From: Defluviitalea raffinosedens
GTDB taxonomy: Bacteria > Bacillota > Clostridia > Lachnospirales > Defluviitaleaceae
DNA: 64,000 bases
Reading direction: 5' to 3'
NCBI RefSeq assembly: GCF_016908775.1
Contig: NZ_JAFBEP010000004.1
Span: 159,022-223,021, forward strand
The first letter of the stretch is position 1. Every line of letters begins with the position of its first letter. The position numbers and the translations under genes were made by a program. Of the stretch, positions 16,981 through 26,598 are shown one piece after another. The notes beneath the pieces were generated by a model. The model saw nothing but the letters and a program-made list of their open reading frames with translations. It had not been told where the DNA came from and did not search any database.

Positions 16981-19623
16981 CTACTGAATTTGAGTTTTTA
17001 ATACTTCTGACGCTTTAGAAAGGGCTTCATCAATCATAGATACGTCCTTTCCTCCGGCCTGAGCCATATTGGGTCGTCCGCCACCACTGCCTCCAGCTAC
17101 TTTCGCAATTTCTCTGATTAAGTTGCCTGCATGGGCTCCTTTCTTAACGGCATCGTCAGTAGCCATTACAACAAAATTCACTTTATTATCTTTACCGGTA
17201 GCAAGCACAATAACGCCAGAACCAATCTTATTCTTTAAATTGTCTCCCATATTTCTTAAGCCATTCATATCGAGTTCATCAAATCTGGCAGTTAATAAAC
17301 TTACGCCATTTACCTCTATTTTCCCTGATAAAATATCTTGTACAGCTTCTCCAGCCATCTTTGCTCTTAACTGCTCGATTTCTTTTTGATTTTCCTTAGT
17401 TTCCGTAATGAGAGATTCTATTTTCTTTAATATACCATCTGGTGAAGTCTTGAGCAACCCTGCAGCTTCTTTAACGTATTTTTCTTGCTGTCTGTAATAA
17501 TTTAAGGCTGCCTGTCCTGTTAAAGCTTCGATTCTTCTAACCCCAGCTGCAACCCCGGATTCGGAAATAATCTTAAAAGTTCCAATAGCCGCGGTATTGC
17601 TTAGATGAGTTCCTCCACATAATTCTATGCTGTAATCTCCCATATTTACCACACGAACAGTTTTACCGTATTTTTCTCCAAATAACGCCATTGCTCCCAT
17701 TTTTCTTGCTTCATCAATATCGGTTTCACATATATTGATTGGCAGATTTTCAAATACCTTTTCATTCACTTCCTGTTCTACTTTTTGCAGTTCTTCCTGC
17801 GTTAAAGGAGCAAAATGAACAAAGTCAAATCGAAGCCTTTCCGGAGATACATGAGATCCTGCTTGTTCTACATGATTACCAAGGATATCTCTTAAAGCCT
17901 TCTGAAGCAAATGGGTTGCACTGTGATTTCTTGCTGTTGCCATTCTGTTTGCTTTATTGACTTCCAAATATGCTTTTTCTTCCACGGAAATGGTTCCCTC
18001 TACTATTTTTCCTATGTGAGCAAAATTATTGCCGGTAACCTTTATACAATCCGTAATTTCAACTGTTCCATTGGATGTTTTTATGATACCCTTGTCTCCA
18101 ACTTGTCCACCGCTTTCAGCGTAAAAAGGAGTTTTGTCAACAATAATGGATACTTCCTGGTTGACCTCTGCTGTATCAACAAAGTCATTGTTAACAACTA
18201 TCGCCCGGATTACAGCATCGGATACAACAAGGGTCTTATATCCTTCAAACTGAGTTGTCCATTCTTTATTAAGATGGGTATATATACTTTCTTCTGAACC
18301 CATATAAGTTGTCTCTTCTCTGGCTGCTCTTGCTCTTTCTCTTTGAGCTTCCATTTCCTTTATAAAAGCCTCTTCATCTATTGTAAAGCCTTCCTCTGCT
18401 AAAATTTCTTTTGTCAAATCTATAGGGAATCCATAAGTATCATAAAGCTTAAAACATTTTTCCCCTTCCAGAACAGTTTGCTTTGAAGCTTTCAACTCAT
18501 CGATATAATCTTTCAGGATTTCTAGTCCCTGGTCAATAGTTTCGTTGAATCTTTCTTCTTCTACTGAAAGTACTTTTAAGATGTACTCTTTCTTTTCTTC
18601 CAGCTCAGGATATGCATTCTTGGAGGTTTCAATGACTGTAGAAGCAAGTTCTGCTAAGAACAATCTGTTAATGCCTAATAATTTACCATGACGCACTGCC
18701 CTTCTAAGCAGTCTTCTGAATACATAGCCTCTTCCTTCGTTAGAGGGAAGGATCCCATCAGATGCCATAAATGTTACTGCTCTCATATGGTCTGTGATGA
18801 CACGAATAGATACATCTTTTTTGAAATCTGTCTGATATTGCACATTTGCTATTTCACATACATGATCACGAATTGCTTTAACCGTATCCACATCAAATAT
18901 GGAAGTTACATTTTGCATAATACAAGCAACTCTCTCAAGGCCTGCACCGGTATCAATATTGGGATTGGGAAGAGGATTATAATTTCCTGCTTCATCTTTA
19001 TCAAATTGAGTAAATACAAGATTCCAGAACTCTACAAATCTGTCACAGTCACATCCTGGTGCACAATCAGGACTACCACAACCATATTCTTCTCCTCTGT
19101 CAAAGTAAATTTCTGAACATGGACCACAAGGACCTACACCTATTTCCCAGAAATTATCATCTTTCCCCAATCGAACAATATGATCAGAGCTAACCCCTAC
19201 CTTTTCATTCCAGATCTTATACGCCTCATCATCTTCTTCATAAACAGAAACATAAAGTCTTTCTACAGGAATTTCCAGAACTTCTGTTACAAATTCCCAT
19301 GCCCATGGAATGACTTCTTCTTTAAAATAATCTCCGAAAGAAAAGTTTCCGAGCATCTCAAAAAAGGTACCATGTCTGGAAGTTTTACCAACATTCTCGA
19401 TATCTCCAGTGCGAATACATTTTTGACAAGTTGTTACCCTTTTTCTTGGAGGTTTTTCCTGGCCTGTAAAATATGGTTTTAGAGGTGCCATTCCTGCATT
19501 AATTAAAAGCAAACTTTTATCATTCTGAGGTACAAGCGAAAAACTTCCCATTCTCAAATGACCTTTTTCTTCAAAAAAAGACAGATACTTTTCTCTGATT
19601 TCATTTAAACCTAAAAACTTCAT
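16981..19623 (-). CDS. alaS: Alanyl-tRNA synthetase
   Basis: 880 residues, full length. The class II catalytic domain has RKRVTTCQKCIRTGDIENVG and FFEMLGNFSFGDYFK. The editing domain has HSATHLLQKALR and CGGTHLSNT. The C-terminal oligomerisation/DHHA1 domain ends GGSGGGRPNMAQAGG. A four-cysteine zinc-ribbon-like insertion (CGSPDCAPGCDCDRF) sits near residue 180. GGAGG precedes the ATG. It follows the vanY-like gene by 23 bases and shares its promoter. No T-box leader is present, unlike many clostridial alaS genes. Confidence 0.97.
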   Translation of the reverse strand: MKFLGLNEIREKYLSFFEEKGHLRMGSFSLVPQNDKSLLLINAGMAPLKPYFTGQEKPPRKRVTTCQKCIRTGDIENVGKTSRHGTFFEMLGNFSFGDYFKEEVIPWAWEFVTEVLEIPVERLYVSVYEEDDEAYKIWNEKVGVSSDHIVRLGKDDNFWEIGVGPCGPCSEIYFDRGEEYGCGSPDCAPGCDCDRFVEFWNLVFTQFDKDEAGNYNPLPNPNIDTGAGLERVACIMQNVTSIFDVDTVKAIRDHVCEIANVQYQTDFKKDVSIRVITDHMRAVTFMASDGILPSNEGRGYVFRRLLRRAVRHGKLLGINRLFLAELASTVIETSKNAYPELEEKKEYILKVLSVEEERFNETIDQGLEILKDYIDELKASKQTVLEGEKCFKLYDTYGFPIDLTKEILAEEGFTIDEEAFIKEMEAQRERARAAREETTYMGSEESIYTHLNKEWTTQFEGYKTLVVSDAVIRAIVVNNDFVDTAEVNQEVSIIVDKTPFYAESGGQVGDKGIIKTSNGTVEITDCIKVTGNNFAHIGKIVEGTISVEEKAYLEVNKANRMATARNHSATHLLQKALRDILGNHVEQAGSHVSPERLRFDFVHFAPLTQEELQKVEQEVNEKVFENLPINICETDIDEARKMGAMALFGEKYGKTVRVVNMGDYSIELCGGTHLSNTAAIGTFKIISESGVAAGVRRIEALTGQAALNYYRQQEKYVKEAAGLLKTSPDGILKKIESLITETKENQKEIEQLRAKMAGEAVQDILSGKIEVNGVSLLTARFDELDMNGLRNMGDNLKNKIGSGVIVLATGKDNKVNFVVMATDDAVKKGAHAGNLIREIAKVAGGSGGGRPNMAQAGGKDVSMIDEALSKASEVLKTQIQ

Positions 19624-19646
19624 CCCTTTGCCTCCTTATAATCTTT

Positions 19647-20678
19647 TCAATCGTTTATTGATTCATCCATCATTTGTGTAATGATATATTCGTCTTCTCC
19701 TATCTCAGAGACATTTACAAGCTTTTCTGAATCAAATACATCATCTTGTAGTATATCATGATTTCCCTTTTGAACATAGTATATTTGATATTTATTGCCA
19801 TTAAAATCCTCAAATATAATCATTTTTTCTTCTTTTATATAATTGATATATTCTTCAACACTTAAATTTTTTTCAGTCATATACTCTGCATGAGGAATGC
19901 CCACATATCGAAAATGCCAAGGTTCTGAAATGATCCCTGTAATATCCTTTTTCTCAGGAAGATATCTTAATACAAATCCGTATTTCCAGCTGTTATTGTA
20001 TAACCATTGTCCCTCAGGGGTATTTTTGAATTCTTCTACAAGAGGATCTGCTGTATTTAATAGCTCTAATGAGGACACATCCAGTGCAAGTCCTGTCTGA
20101 TGCTCACTGGTTCCAGGAATCGCCACCACTTCAGAAGCTTTTAATTTTGCAGTTTCTAAATCATATTCACTCGAATAATAATTTACCTTTGCATTATACA
20201 ATTGACTTTGGTAGCTATAAGGCCTATACCCACTCACAGCTCTAAGCCCTGTTATGCCATCATTATTTGCATCTCGAAACAAGTCTATAACTGCTTTATA
20301 AGCAGATTCTTGTAATAATATCTCATTTTTGGATGAAGGAACATCATTTACAATATTCACTAAGGTTGAAGGTTCATAATGCTCACTTAAAGTATTCCAC
20401 TTATTCACCAAAATAAGCTGATCTGTTTTTTGAATTTCTAATTCCTCAAAAATTGAATCCACATCTATTTCTTCCTTGGCATCGCCATCATATTCAACCA
20501 AACGTCCATCTATGGGAGAGGTATCCATTGCTTCTCCTCCCTCAGTATCAGATATTTCAACTCTTTGATCTGTATGGTTAAATGCATTTTTAGAATCATC
20601 ATTCTTTAATCTATATGAATATATAGCAACCAGTATGACTGAAATAAAAACAAACACAAATGCTAACTTTTTACCCAT
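19647..20678 (-). CDS. D-alanyl-D-alanine carboxypeptidase, VanY/M15B family
   Basis: 343 residues. One N-terminal membrane segment (about 5-22) anchors it, with an acidic linker before the M15 peptidase domain (about 105-270). Zinc and catalytic motifs are SGYRPYSYQSQLY, GTSEHQTGLALDV (His and Asp ligands) and EPWHFRYVG (Glu and His). It probably trims the terminal D-Ala of cell-wall peptides outside the membrane. A further 60-residue C-terminal stretch is unassigned. GGGGGGAG precedes ATG 20678. It is the first gene of a two-gene unit with alaS behind a consensus promoter. There is no van resistance context. Confidence 0.9.
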   Translation of the reverse strand: MGKKLAFVFVFISVILVAIYSYRLKNDDSKNAFNHTDQRVEISDTEGGEAMDTSPIDGRLVEYDGDAKEEIDVDSIFEELEIQKTDQLILVNKWNTLSEHYEPSTLVNIVNDVPSSKNEILLQESAYKAVIDLFRDANNDGITGLRAVSGYRPYSYQSQLYNAKVNYYSSEYDLETAKLKASEVVAIPGTSEHQTGLALDVSSLELLNTADPLVEEFKNTPEGQWLYNNSWKYGFVLRYLPEKKDITGIISEPWHFRYVGIPHAEYMTEKNLSVEEYINYIKEEKMIIFEDFNGNKYQIYYVQKGNHDILQDDVFDSEKLVNVSEIGEDEYIITQMMDESIND

Positions 20679-20759
20679 AAATACTCCCCCCTCAAAATAA
20701 ATACCCCATCCCTACTGGAACGAGGTCTTCAGTAATGTCATCTATAATCTATCTCTACA

Positions 20760-20788
20760 ATTATAAAAAAATATACGAATTTTGTCAA
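20760..20788 (-). promoter_or_regulatory. Consensus promoter for the vanY-alaS unit
   Basis: On the minus strand TTGACA (20783-20788) and TATAAT (20760-20765) are 17 bases apart, a perfect sigma-A promoter. The 5' leader of about 75 bases contains a 9-bp hairpin with G-U pairs (20704-20725, loop AGTA). Confidence 0.88.
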
Positions 20789-20805
20789 TAGAACTCAAAT
20801 TTGTA

Positions 20806-20834
20806 CAAAAAAAAGGTGTGCTGCGCACACCTTT
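20806..20834 (-). terminator. Terminator of the small membrane protein gene
   Basis: AAAGGTGTGC/GCACACCTTT-type stem (20812-20834) followed on the minus strand by nine T residues. It overlaps the last bases of the upstream small gene. Confidence 0.9.
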
Positions 20835-20994
20835 ATCTTAATTCATCTAATAAATCTGTTGCTTTTTCAAGCATCCTTCTGCCATTTTTCATCATTTTAC
20901 GTCTGCCTCTTTTTGAGGTTGTCATCATTTTAACTCCCATAGCACCTGCAACACCGCCAAGCACCATACCCGCTGTAAACTTATTCAGCATCAT
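20833..20994 (-). CDS. Small membrane protein, 53 residues, function unknown
   Basis: Reads MMLNKFTAGMVLGGVAGAMG and then a strongly basic stretch (TSKRGRRKMMKNGRRM) ending in an acidic helix. The glycine-rich segment at residues 6-22 is a likely membrane helix and the rest a cytoplasmic amphipathic helix, similar in layout to YtxH-like small proteins. AAAGGAG stands at the right distance before the ATG at 20994 (or 20991); the 19-codon upstream extension has no ribosome site. It follows the DUF1015 gene by under 100 bases and ends in its own terminator. Confidence 0.6.
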   Translation of the reverse strand: MMLNKFTAGMVLGGVAGAMGVKMMTTSKRGRRKMMKNGRRMLEKATDLLDELR

Positions 20995-21082
20995 AGAAAC
21001 TCCTTTCAAAATTTTTAGATTGATTTTGGAGATAATTGTAGAATCTCGCATATTTAGTTTGCTATGATGTGGTGTAAAATAT

Positions 21083-22330
21083 TCATTCTTCTAGGGAATG
21101 AATAAAAATCCCACTTCTTAGTTTTGGCTCAAACCAAGTGGATTTTGGAGGCATGATTTTATTGGCATCCGCAATATCCATTAAATCTTTTATTGAAGGA
21201 GGATATAGGGAAAAAGCGACCTTCATTCCATTTTGTACTCTAATTTCTAGTTCTTTTAAACCTCTTATTCCTCCAACGAAATCAATGTTTTGATCCGTCC
21301 TTGGATCTGCAATTCCAAGAATAGGATGGAGCAAATTATTTTGCAAAATGGATACATCCAGTCTTTCCACAGGGTCTTTATCGTTAAAGCTTCCTTCTCT
21401 TGCTGTAAGTCTATACCATGTATGATCTATATACATTCCAAACTCATGTTTTTTTCTGGGTTTGTAAGGACTAGATTCTTCAAATTTTTCAACTATAAAT
21501 TTATCATTTAAAGCTTTTAAAAATTCTTCTTCAGATAAACCGTTTAAATCTTTTACTACGCGATTATAATCCATAATATGAAGCTGGTCATCCGGGAATA
21601 AGACAGATAAAAAGAAATTAAATTCTTCTTCACCGGTATAACTTCCTTCTTCTCTTCTTTTTAAACCTACTTTAACAGCGGAAGCAGCTCTATGATGGCC
21701 ATCCGCAATATATAAATAATCTATCTTATTAAAAACATCTTTTATCTGGTCTATCACAGATTGGTCATCAATCATCCAAACAATATGACGAATGTTGTCT
21801 TCTGCTGTAAAATCATAAATTGGATCATTGTTCTTCATCCAAAATTCAATCATGTCGTTAATTTCTTTTTTTGAACGATAGGTTAAAAATATTGGTCCGG
21901 TGTGGGCATTGCAATAATCTACATGTTTAATTCTGTCCAGTTCCTTATCTTCTCTGGTTAACTCATGTTTTTTTATAATATTGTTTTGATAATCATCAAT
22001 AGATGTACATCCTACAATTCCAGTTTGCTCTCTTCCATCCATAACTAATTTATATATATAAAAACAGGAGCTTTTATCCTTTATATATATCCCATCATGA
22101 ATCATTCTGGTTAAATTCTCTCTTGCTTTTTCGTACACTCTTTGATCATACAAATCAATTGAACGGTCTAAATCGATCTCTGCTTTATCCACATGCAGAA
22201 AAGAATATGGATTATCTTTTACCATTGATCTCGCTTCTTCGCTACTCATTACATCATATGGAAGAGCTGCTACTTTATGAACCAAATCTTTTCTTGGCCT
22301 GAGTGATTTAAATGGTCTTAATACAGCCAT
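21083..22330 (-). CDS. DUF1015 family protein
   Basis: 415 residues, close to full family length. Characteristic stretches are VLRPFKSLRPRKDLVHKVAALPYDV at the N-terminus, NPYSFLHVDKAEIDL, YIADGHHRAASAVK near residue 205 (a conserved DGHHR motif) and FFLSVLFPDDQLHIMDYNRVV. DUF1015 proteins are soluble; in several bacteria their genes stand next to serine biosynthesis genes, which is not the case here. The DGHHR motif suggests a ParB/SerK-like active site. AGAGGGGG precedes the ATG. Confidence 0.85.
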   Translation of the reverse strand: MAVLRPFKSLRPRKDLVHKVAALPYDVMSSEEARSMVKDNPYSFLHVDKAEIDLDRSIDLYDQRVYEKARENLTRMIHDGIYIKDKSSCFYIYKLVMDGREQTGIVGCTSIDDYQNNIIKKHELTREDKELDRIKHVDYCNAHTGPIFLTYRSKKEINDMIEFWMKNNDPIYDFTAEDNIRHIVWMIDDQSVIDQIKDVFNKIDYLYIADGHHRAASAVKVGLKRREEGSYTGEEEFNFFLSVLFPDDQLHIMDYNRVVKDLNGLSEEEFLKALNDKFIVEKFEESSPYKPRKKHEFGMYIDHTWYRLTAREGSFNDKDPVERLDVSILQNNLLHPILGIADPRTDQNIDFVGGIRGLKELEIRVQNGMKVAFSLYPPSIKDLMDIADANKIMPPKSTWFEPKLRSGIFIHSLEE

Positions 22331-22535
22331 AATCTTCCCCCTCTTATCATATATATTATATATTATTATTCCTTAATATTTGACATTTTACAATAATCTT
22401 ACTTATGTTTCAATCACCAGAAAGAGTTTCTCAGGCACACTCTCCCATCGTGCGTAATTGGCAAAATCGACAAAATACAATATGTGCAAGCATATCCTAC
22501 TCGGAAGTTTTTTGGCATAAGAAACCCATGTTATA

Positions 22536-22566
22536 AAAAAACTTCCGTCATATGACGGAAGTTTTA
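22536..22566 (-). terminator. Terminator after the hydrogenase operon
   Basis: AACTTCCGTCA (22540-22550) pairs with TGACGGAAGTT (22553-22563) and is followed on the minus strand by seven T residues. The remaining bases of the 250-base gap to 22331 show no credible gene. Confidence 0.88.
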
Positions 22567-22580
22567 AGCTATTGATCTTA

Positions 22581-24344
22581 CTATACTCTGTCTTTTGGAG
22601 TATAGTTTGTGTGTAGGAGATGATGAGCTTTTTCACTCATTGGGTGACCTAAATAAGTTTCATATAACTCTTTAATAGCAGGATTTTCATGAGATTTTCT
22701 GATTGGTTTACCTGCATCTTCGCGATAAATTGCTTCAGCGCGTTTTTTGAGAATTTCAAGATTTCCATGATGATATGGCTGTCCGCCACCACCGATACAT
22801 CCTCCAGGACAAGCCATAATTTCGATCGCATGAAGTTTTCTTGGATTTCCCGCTTTAACTTCTTCAAGAAGTTTTCTTGCATTTCCTAAACCATGGGCAA
22901 TTCCAATGTTAAGGTCTATATCACCCATTTTTACAGTTGCAACACGAACGCCATCCAGTCCTCTTAATTGTTCGAATTCAACTTTATCCAATTGCTTACC
23001 TGTGAACAATTCATAAGCTGTTCTTGTTGCAGCTTCAATAACACCGCCTGTTGTTCCGAAAATTACACCAGCACCAGTAGATTCTCCCAATGGTCTGTCA
23101 AAATCTTCATCTTCAAGCTCATTAAAGTCAATATTGGTACGTTTAATTAAATGTGCCAGTTCTCTTGTAGAGATAGAAATATCCACATCAGGATTTCCAT
23201 CTACTGAGAATTCTTCTCTGGTAGCTTCATATTTTTTAGCTAAGCAAGGCATAATAGAAACAACTACCATCTTATCACGAGGAATTCCTAATTTTTCAGC
23301 ATAATAAGATTTTGCGATCGCGCCAAACATTTGTTGAGGTGATTTTGCACTGGATGGTACATCCAATAAATCTTGGAACTGACTTTCAATAAAGTTTACC
23401 CATCCTGGACAACATGATGTAAGAATTGGAAGTTTTACATCTCTGTCACCATTTAAGAATTTTTTAATTCTGTCTAATAATTCAGTTCCTTCTTCCATAA
23501 TCGTTAAATCTGCTGCAAAATCTGTATCAAATACATAATCAAAACCTAATCTTCTAAGAGCAGCTACCATCTTTCCAGTAACTAATGTACCAGGTTCATA
23601 GCCAAATTCTTCACCTAATGCAACTCTAACAGCCGGAGCAGTTTGAACAACAACAACTTTGTCCGGATTTGCTAACGCTTCTACTACTTTCCATGTATTA
23701 TCTTGCTCAGTTAATGCTCCTACAGGACATACAGCAACACATTGTCCGCAATGAGTACATACTGAATCTTCAAGATTTACTTCAAATGCCGGCGCTACAA
23801 CCGCATTGAATCCTCTGTTTACTCCAGACAGCGCGCCTACTGTTTGTACTTCATTACACATAGTTTCACAACGTCTGCACATAATACATTTATCCATATC
23901 GCGGATAATGGATTTGGAAGCATCTTTTCTATAGGTGGATTGTGCACCATCTTTAAAACGAACTTCTCTAAGTCCAAAGGTTTCCGCTAAGTTTTGAAGT
24001 TCACATTGTCCAGATTTTGGACAAATCAAGCAATCTTTCGGATGGTCGGATAATAATAATTCTAATACAACTTTTCTCGCATTCAATACACGAATTGTAT
24101 TGGTTTTTACCACCATTCCATCAAACACCGGTGTCGCGCAAGCAGGAGCTAAATTTCTTCTTCCTTCTACTTCAACAACACAGATTCTACAGGAAGCGGC
24201 TTTATTAACCATTTTTATATCATGTAAATCAAGATGGCATAATGTTGGAATATGAACTCCTACTTTTTGCGCTGCTTGTAAAACCGTACTTCCTTTCGGA
24301 ACTTCCACCTGTTTACCATCTATCGTAACTTTAACATCTGACAT
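22581..24344 (-). CDS. hydA: [FeFe]-hydrogenase catalytic subunit of a bifurcating HydABC complex
   Basis: 587 residues. An N-terminal [2Fe-2S] domain (CHLD...CRICVVE...C) is followed by a His-Cys3 cluster (HPKDCLICPKSGQC), two [4Fe-4S] clusters (CIMCRRCETMC, CTHCGQCVAVCP) and the H-cluster domain with all three signatures: TSCCPGW, MPCLAKKYE and MACPGGCIGGGG. It produces or oxidises H2, in complex with HydB and HydC coupling to NADH and ferredoxin in the cytoplasm. Last gene of hydC-26180-hydB-hydA. AAGGAG precedes the ATG. The length fits the shorter HydA form that lacks an extra C-terminal [2Fe-2S] domain. Confidence 0.96.
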   Translation of the reverse strand: MSDVKVTIDGKQVEVPKGSTVLQAAQKVGVHIPTLCHLDLHDIKMVNKAASCRICVVEVEGRRNLAPACATPVFDGMVVKTNTIRVLNARKVVLELLLSDHPKDCLICPKSGQCELQNLAETFGLREVRFKDGAQSTYRKDASKSIIRDMDKCIMCRRCETMCNEVQTVGALSGVNRGFNAVVAPAFEVNLEDSVCTHCGQCVAVCPVGALTEQDNTWKVVEALANPDKVVVVQTAPAVRVALGEEFGYEPGTLVTGKMVAALRRLGFDYVFDTDFAADLTIMEEGTELLDRIKKFLNGDRDVKLPILTSCCPGWVNFIESQFQDLLDVPSSAKSPQQMFGAIAKSYYAEKLGIPRDKMVVVSIMPCLAKKYEATREEFSVDGNPDVDISISTRELAHLIKRTNIDFNELEDEDFDRPLGESTGAGVIFGTTGGVIEAATRTAYELFTGKQLDKVEFEQLRGLDGVRVATVKMGDIDLNIGIAHGLGNARKLLEEVKAGNPRKLHAIEIMACPGGCIGGGGQPYHHGNLEILKKRAEAIYREDAGKPIRKSHENPAIKELYETYLGHPMSEKAHHLLHTNYTPKDRV

Positions 24345-24364
24345 TGGTTTTACACTCCTTTTCT

Positions 24365-26158
24365 TTATTTCTTAATAATTGCGCTGAATTTACACTTTTC
24401 AAAGCAAGCGCCACATTTAATACATTTGTCTTGATCGATCACATGGGTTGATTTTACTTTGCCAGAAATTGCACCTACAGGACATACTCTTGAACAAGCT
24501 GTACAACCAATACATTTGTCTTCAAGAATGAAATATCTAAGAAGTGCACTACATTGTCCGGCAGGACATCTATGTTCTTTTACATGGGCAACGTATTCAT
24601 CCCAGAAAGTATCGATAGTAGACAATACTGGGTTTGGAGCGGTTTGTCCCAATCCACATAATGCCGTATCCTTAATAATCTGGCTTAATGATTTTAATGT
24701 TTCAAGGTCTTCCATGGTTCCTTTGCCTTCAGTGATTTTGGTTAATAATTCAGACAAACGCTTTGTTCCTACTCTACAAGGTGTACATTTACCACAGGAT
24801 TCATCTTCAGTAAATTCCAGATAGAATTTTGCAACGCTTGGCATACAGTTGTCTTCATCCATAACAATCATACCACCGGATCCCATCATGGAACCTTTTT
24901 CAAGTAAGTTGTCAAAATCAATCGGTGTATCCAAATCTTTCTCTGTTAAGCATCCACCAGATGGTCCTCCAGTTTGAACTGCTTTAAATTTCTTACCGCC
25001 TTTAATTCCTCCGCCGATATCAAAAATAACTTCTCTTAAGGTAGTTCCCATAGGAACTTCGATGAGTCCAACATTGTTAACTTTACCTGCCAATGCAAAA
25101 ACTTTGGTTCCTTTTGATTTTTCGGTACCAATAGAACTGAACCAATCAGCACCTTTTAAGAGAATTACAGGAACATTAGCAAAAGTTTCTACGTTATTAA
25201 CATTGGTTGGTTTACCCCAGAAACCAGATTCTGCTGGGAATGGAGGTTTCGTCGTAGGTTCTCCTCTTTCTCCTTCCATGGAGTGAATAAGAGCTGTTTC
25301 CTCACCGCATACGAAAGCTCCTGCACCGTATTTTATTTCAATATCAAAGTCAAATCCTGTTCCTAAAATATCTTTTCCAAGTAATCCGTATGCTCTTGCA
25401 TCTTCAATAGCTTTTTTAAGACGTCTTACTGCCAATGGATATTCCGCACGGATGTAAACTAATCCTTGGGATGCACCTATAGCATAACCACAGATTGCCA
25501 TAGCTTCTACAACGGAGTGAGGGTCTCCTTCTAAGATAGAACGGTCCATAAAAGCCCCTGGGTCTCCTTCATCGGCATTACATACAACATATTTTTGATC
25601 AGATTGATTTTTATGTGCAAATTCCCATTTAAGTCCTGTTGGGAATCCACCGCCACCTCTTCCTCTTAATCCGGATTTTTTCATTTCTTCAATAACGGAT
25701 TCAGGTGTCATTTCAGTTAATGCTTTTCCTAAAGCTTGATAACCGTCTCTTGCAATATACTCATCTATATTATCAGGATCGATAAATCCGCAGTTTCTTA
25801 AAGCAATTCTCATTTGCTTTTTGTAGAAATCCATATGCTTAGAGTCTTCGATGGATTGATCCGTAGCTGGTTCTTTATATAATAATTGATCTACTTTTCT
25901 TCCTTTGATTAAATGTTCTTTAACAATAACTTCAGCATCTTCAGGTTTAACTTGTACATAAAAAGTATTATCAGGAAGAATTTTTACGATAGGTCCTTTT
26001 TCACAAAAACCAAAACATCCTGTTTTTAAAACCTGAACATCATTTTCCATTCCATTTTCTTTTAATAAAGCCTTTATATTATCAACGATCTGTGTGGAAT
26101 TAGAAGAAATGCAGCCTGTTCCACCACAAACCAAAACATGCATTTTATACTTGGACAT
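24365..26158 (-). CDS. hydB: NADH-binding flavoprotein subunit of bifurcating hydrogenase (NuoF-like)
   Basis: 597 residues. The N-terminal thioredoxin-like [2Fe-2S] domain has CGGTGC and TGCFGFC. The NuoF core has GLRGRGGGGFPTGLKW for FMN/NADH and ESCGKCTPCRVGT for a [4Fe-4S] cluster. A C-terminal 2x[4Fe-4S] ferredoxin domain has CIGCTACSRVCP and CIKCGACFEKC. This domain order is diagnostic for HydB, where NADH, FMN and the ferredoxin path meet for electron bifurcation. It is separated from hydA by 20 bases and from the upstream ferredoxin-like gene by 21. Confidence 0.96.
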   Translation of the reverse strand: MSKYKMHVLVCGGTGCISSNSTQIVDNIKALLKENGMENDVQVLKTGCFGFCEKGPIVKILPDNTFYVQVKPEDAEVIVKEHLIKGRKVDQLLYKEPATDQSIEDSKHMDFYKKQMRIALRNCGFIDPDNIDEYIARDGYQALGKALTEMTPESVIEEMKKSGLRGRGGGGFPTGLKWEFAHKNQSDQKYVVCNADEGDPGAFMDRSILEGDPHSVVEAMAICGYAIGASQGLVYIRAEYPLAVRRLKKAIEDARAYGLLGKDILGTGFDFDIEIKYGAGAFVCGEETALIHSMEGERGEPTTKPPFPAESGFWGKPTNVNNVETFANVPVILLKGADWFSSIGTEKSKGTKVFALAGKVNNVGLIEVPMGTTLREVIFDIGGGIKGGKKFKAVQTGGPSGGCLTEKDLDTPIDFDNLLEKGSMMGSGGMIVMDEDNCMPSVAKFYLEFTEDESCGKCTPCRVGTKRLSELLTKITEGKGTMEDLETLKSLSQIIKDTALCGLGQTAPNPVLSTIDTFWDEYVAHVKEHRCPAGQCSALLRYFILEDKCIGCTACSRVCPVGAISGKVKSTHVIDQDKCIKCGACFEKCKFSAIIKK

Positions 26159-26179
26159 TATGAAAGCCTCCTTTTACAA

Positions 26180-26578
26180 TTACTCATCCACTGTTTTATG
26201 ACTCACAGGTATGATTCCGTCTAATAGTTCGCCATTTTTCACATACTTTTCTACTATTTCCTTAGCTCTTTCTACGGTTACTTCCCCAAATACCACTGGT
26301 TCTTCTCCCGGAATAGCAACTTCTATTGTAGGCTCTGCATAACAATATCCCATGCAGCCAGTTTGAGATATAACTACATTATCTAATTTTTCATTGGCAA
26401 CAATATCAACTAATGCATTCATAACTTCTCTAGCTCCTGACGCTATTCCACAGGTTGCCATTGCCACACGGATCTGAACTAATTTTTCCATGTTGTCGCC
26501 TTTTTCTCTTATATCCACTTTTGATTTAAATTGCTCTCTTAATTGCTTTAATTCATCTAAAGATTTTATTTTAGCCAT
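26180..26578 (-). CDS. Thioredoxin-like [2Fe-2S] ferredoxin family protein of the hyd operon
   Basis: 132 residues. After an N-terminal basic helix, the thioredoxin-like fold shows MATCGIASGAR and SQTGCMGYCYAEP. Only three cysteines are present, whereas a classical fold of this type uses four ligands, so the cluster may have a non-cysteine ligand or be absent. It lies in frame order between hydC and hydB with about 20-base gaps on both sides and is presumably an accessory part of the complex. Similar small genes sit at this place in other clostridial hyd operons. Function not established. Confidence 0.8.
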   Translation of the reverse strand: MAKIKSLDELKQLREQFKSKVDIREKGDNMEKLVQIRVAMATCGIASGAREVMNALVDIVANEKLDNVVISQTGCMGYCYAEPTIEVAIPGEEPVVFGEVTVERAKEIVEKYVKNGELLDGIIPVSHKTVDE

Positions 26579-26598
26579 GACATTCCCTCCCCAATAAC

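Noticed and set aside
17911..18297. 128-codon plus-strand open frame inside alaS
   Set aside because: Antisense to a full, conserved alaS, with a low-complexity translation and no ribosome site.
19624..20760. T-box controlling alaS
   Set aside because: No GGTGGTACC-type sequence or specifier loop occurs upstream of vanY or alaS.
22403..22636. 77-codon minus-strand open frame overlapping the end of hydA
   Set aside because: It spans the hydA terminator hairpin and has no ribosome site.
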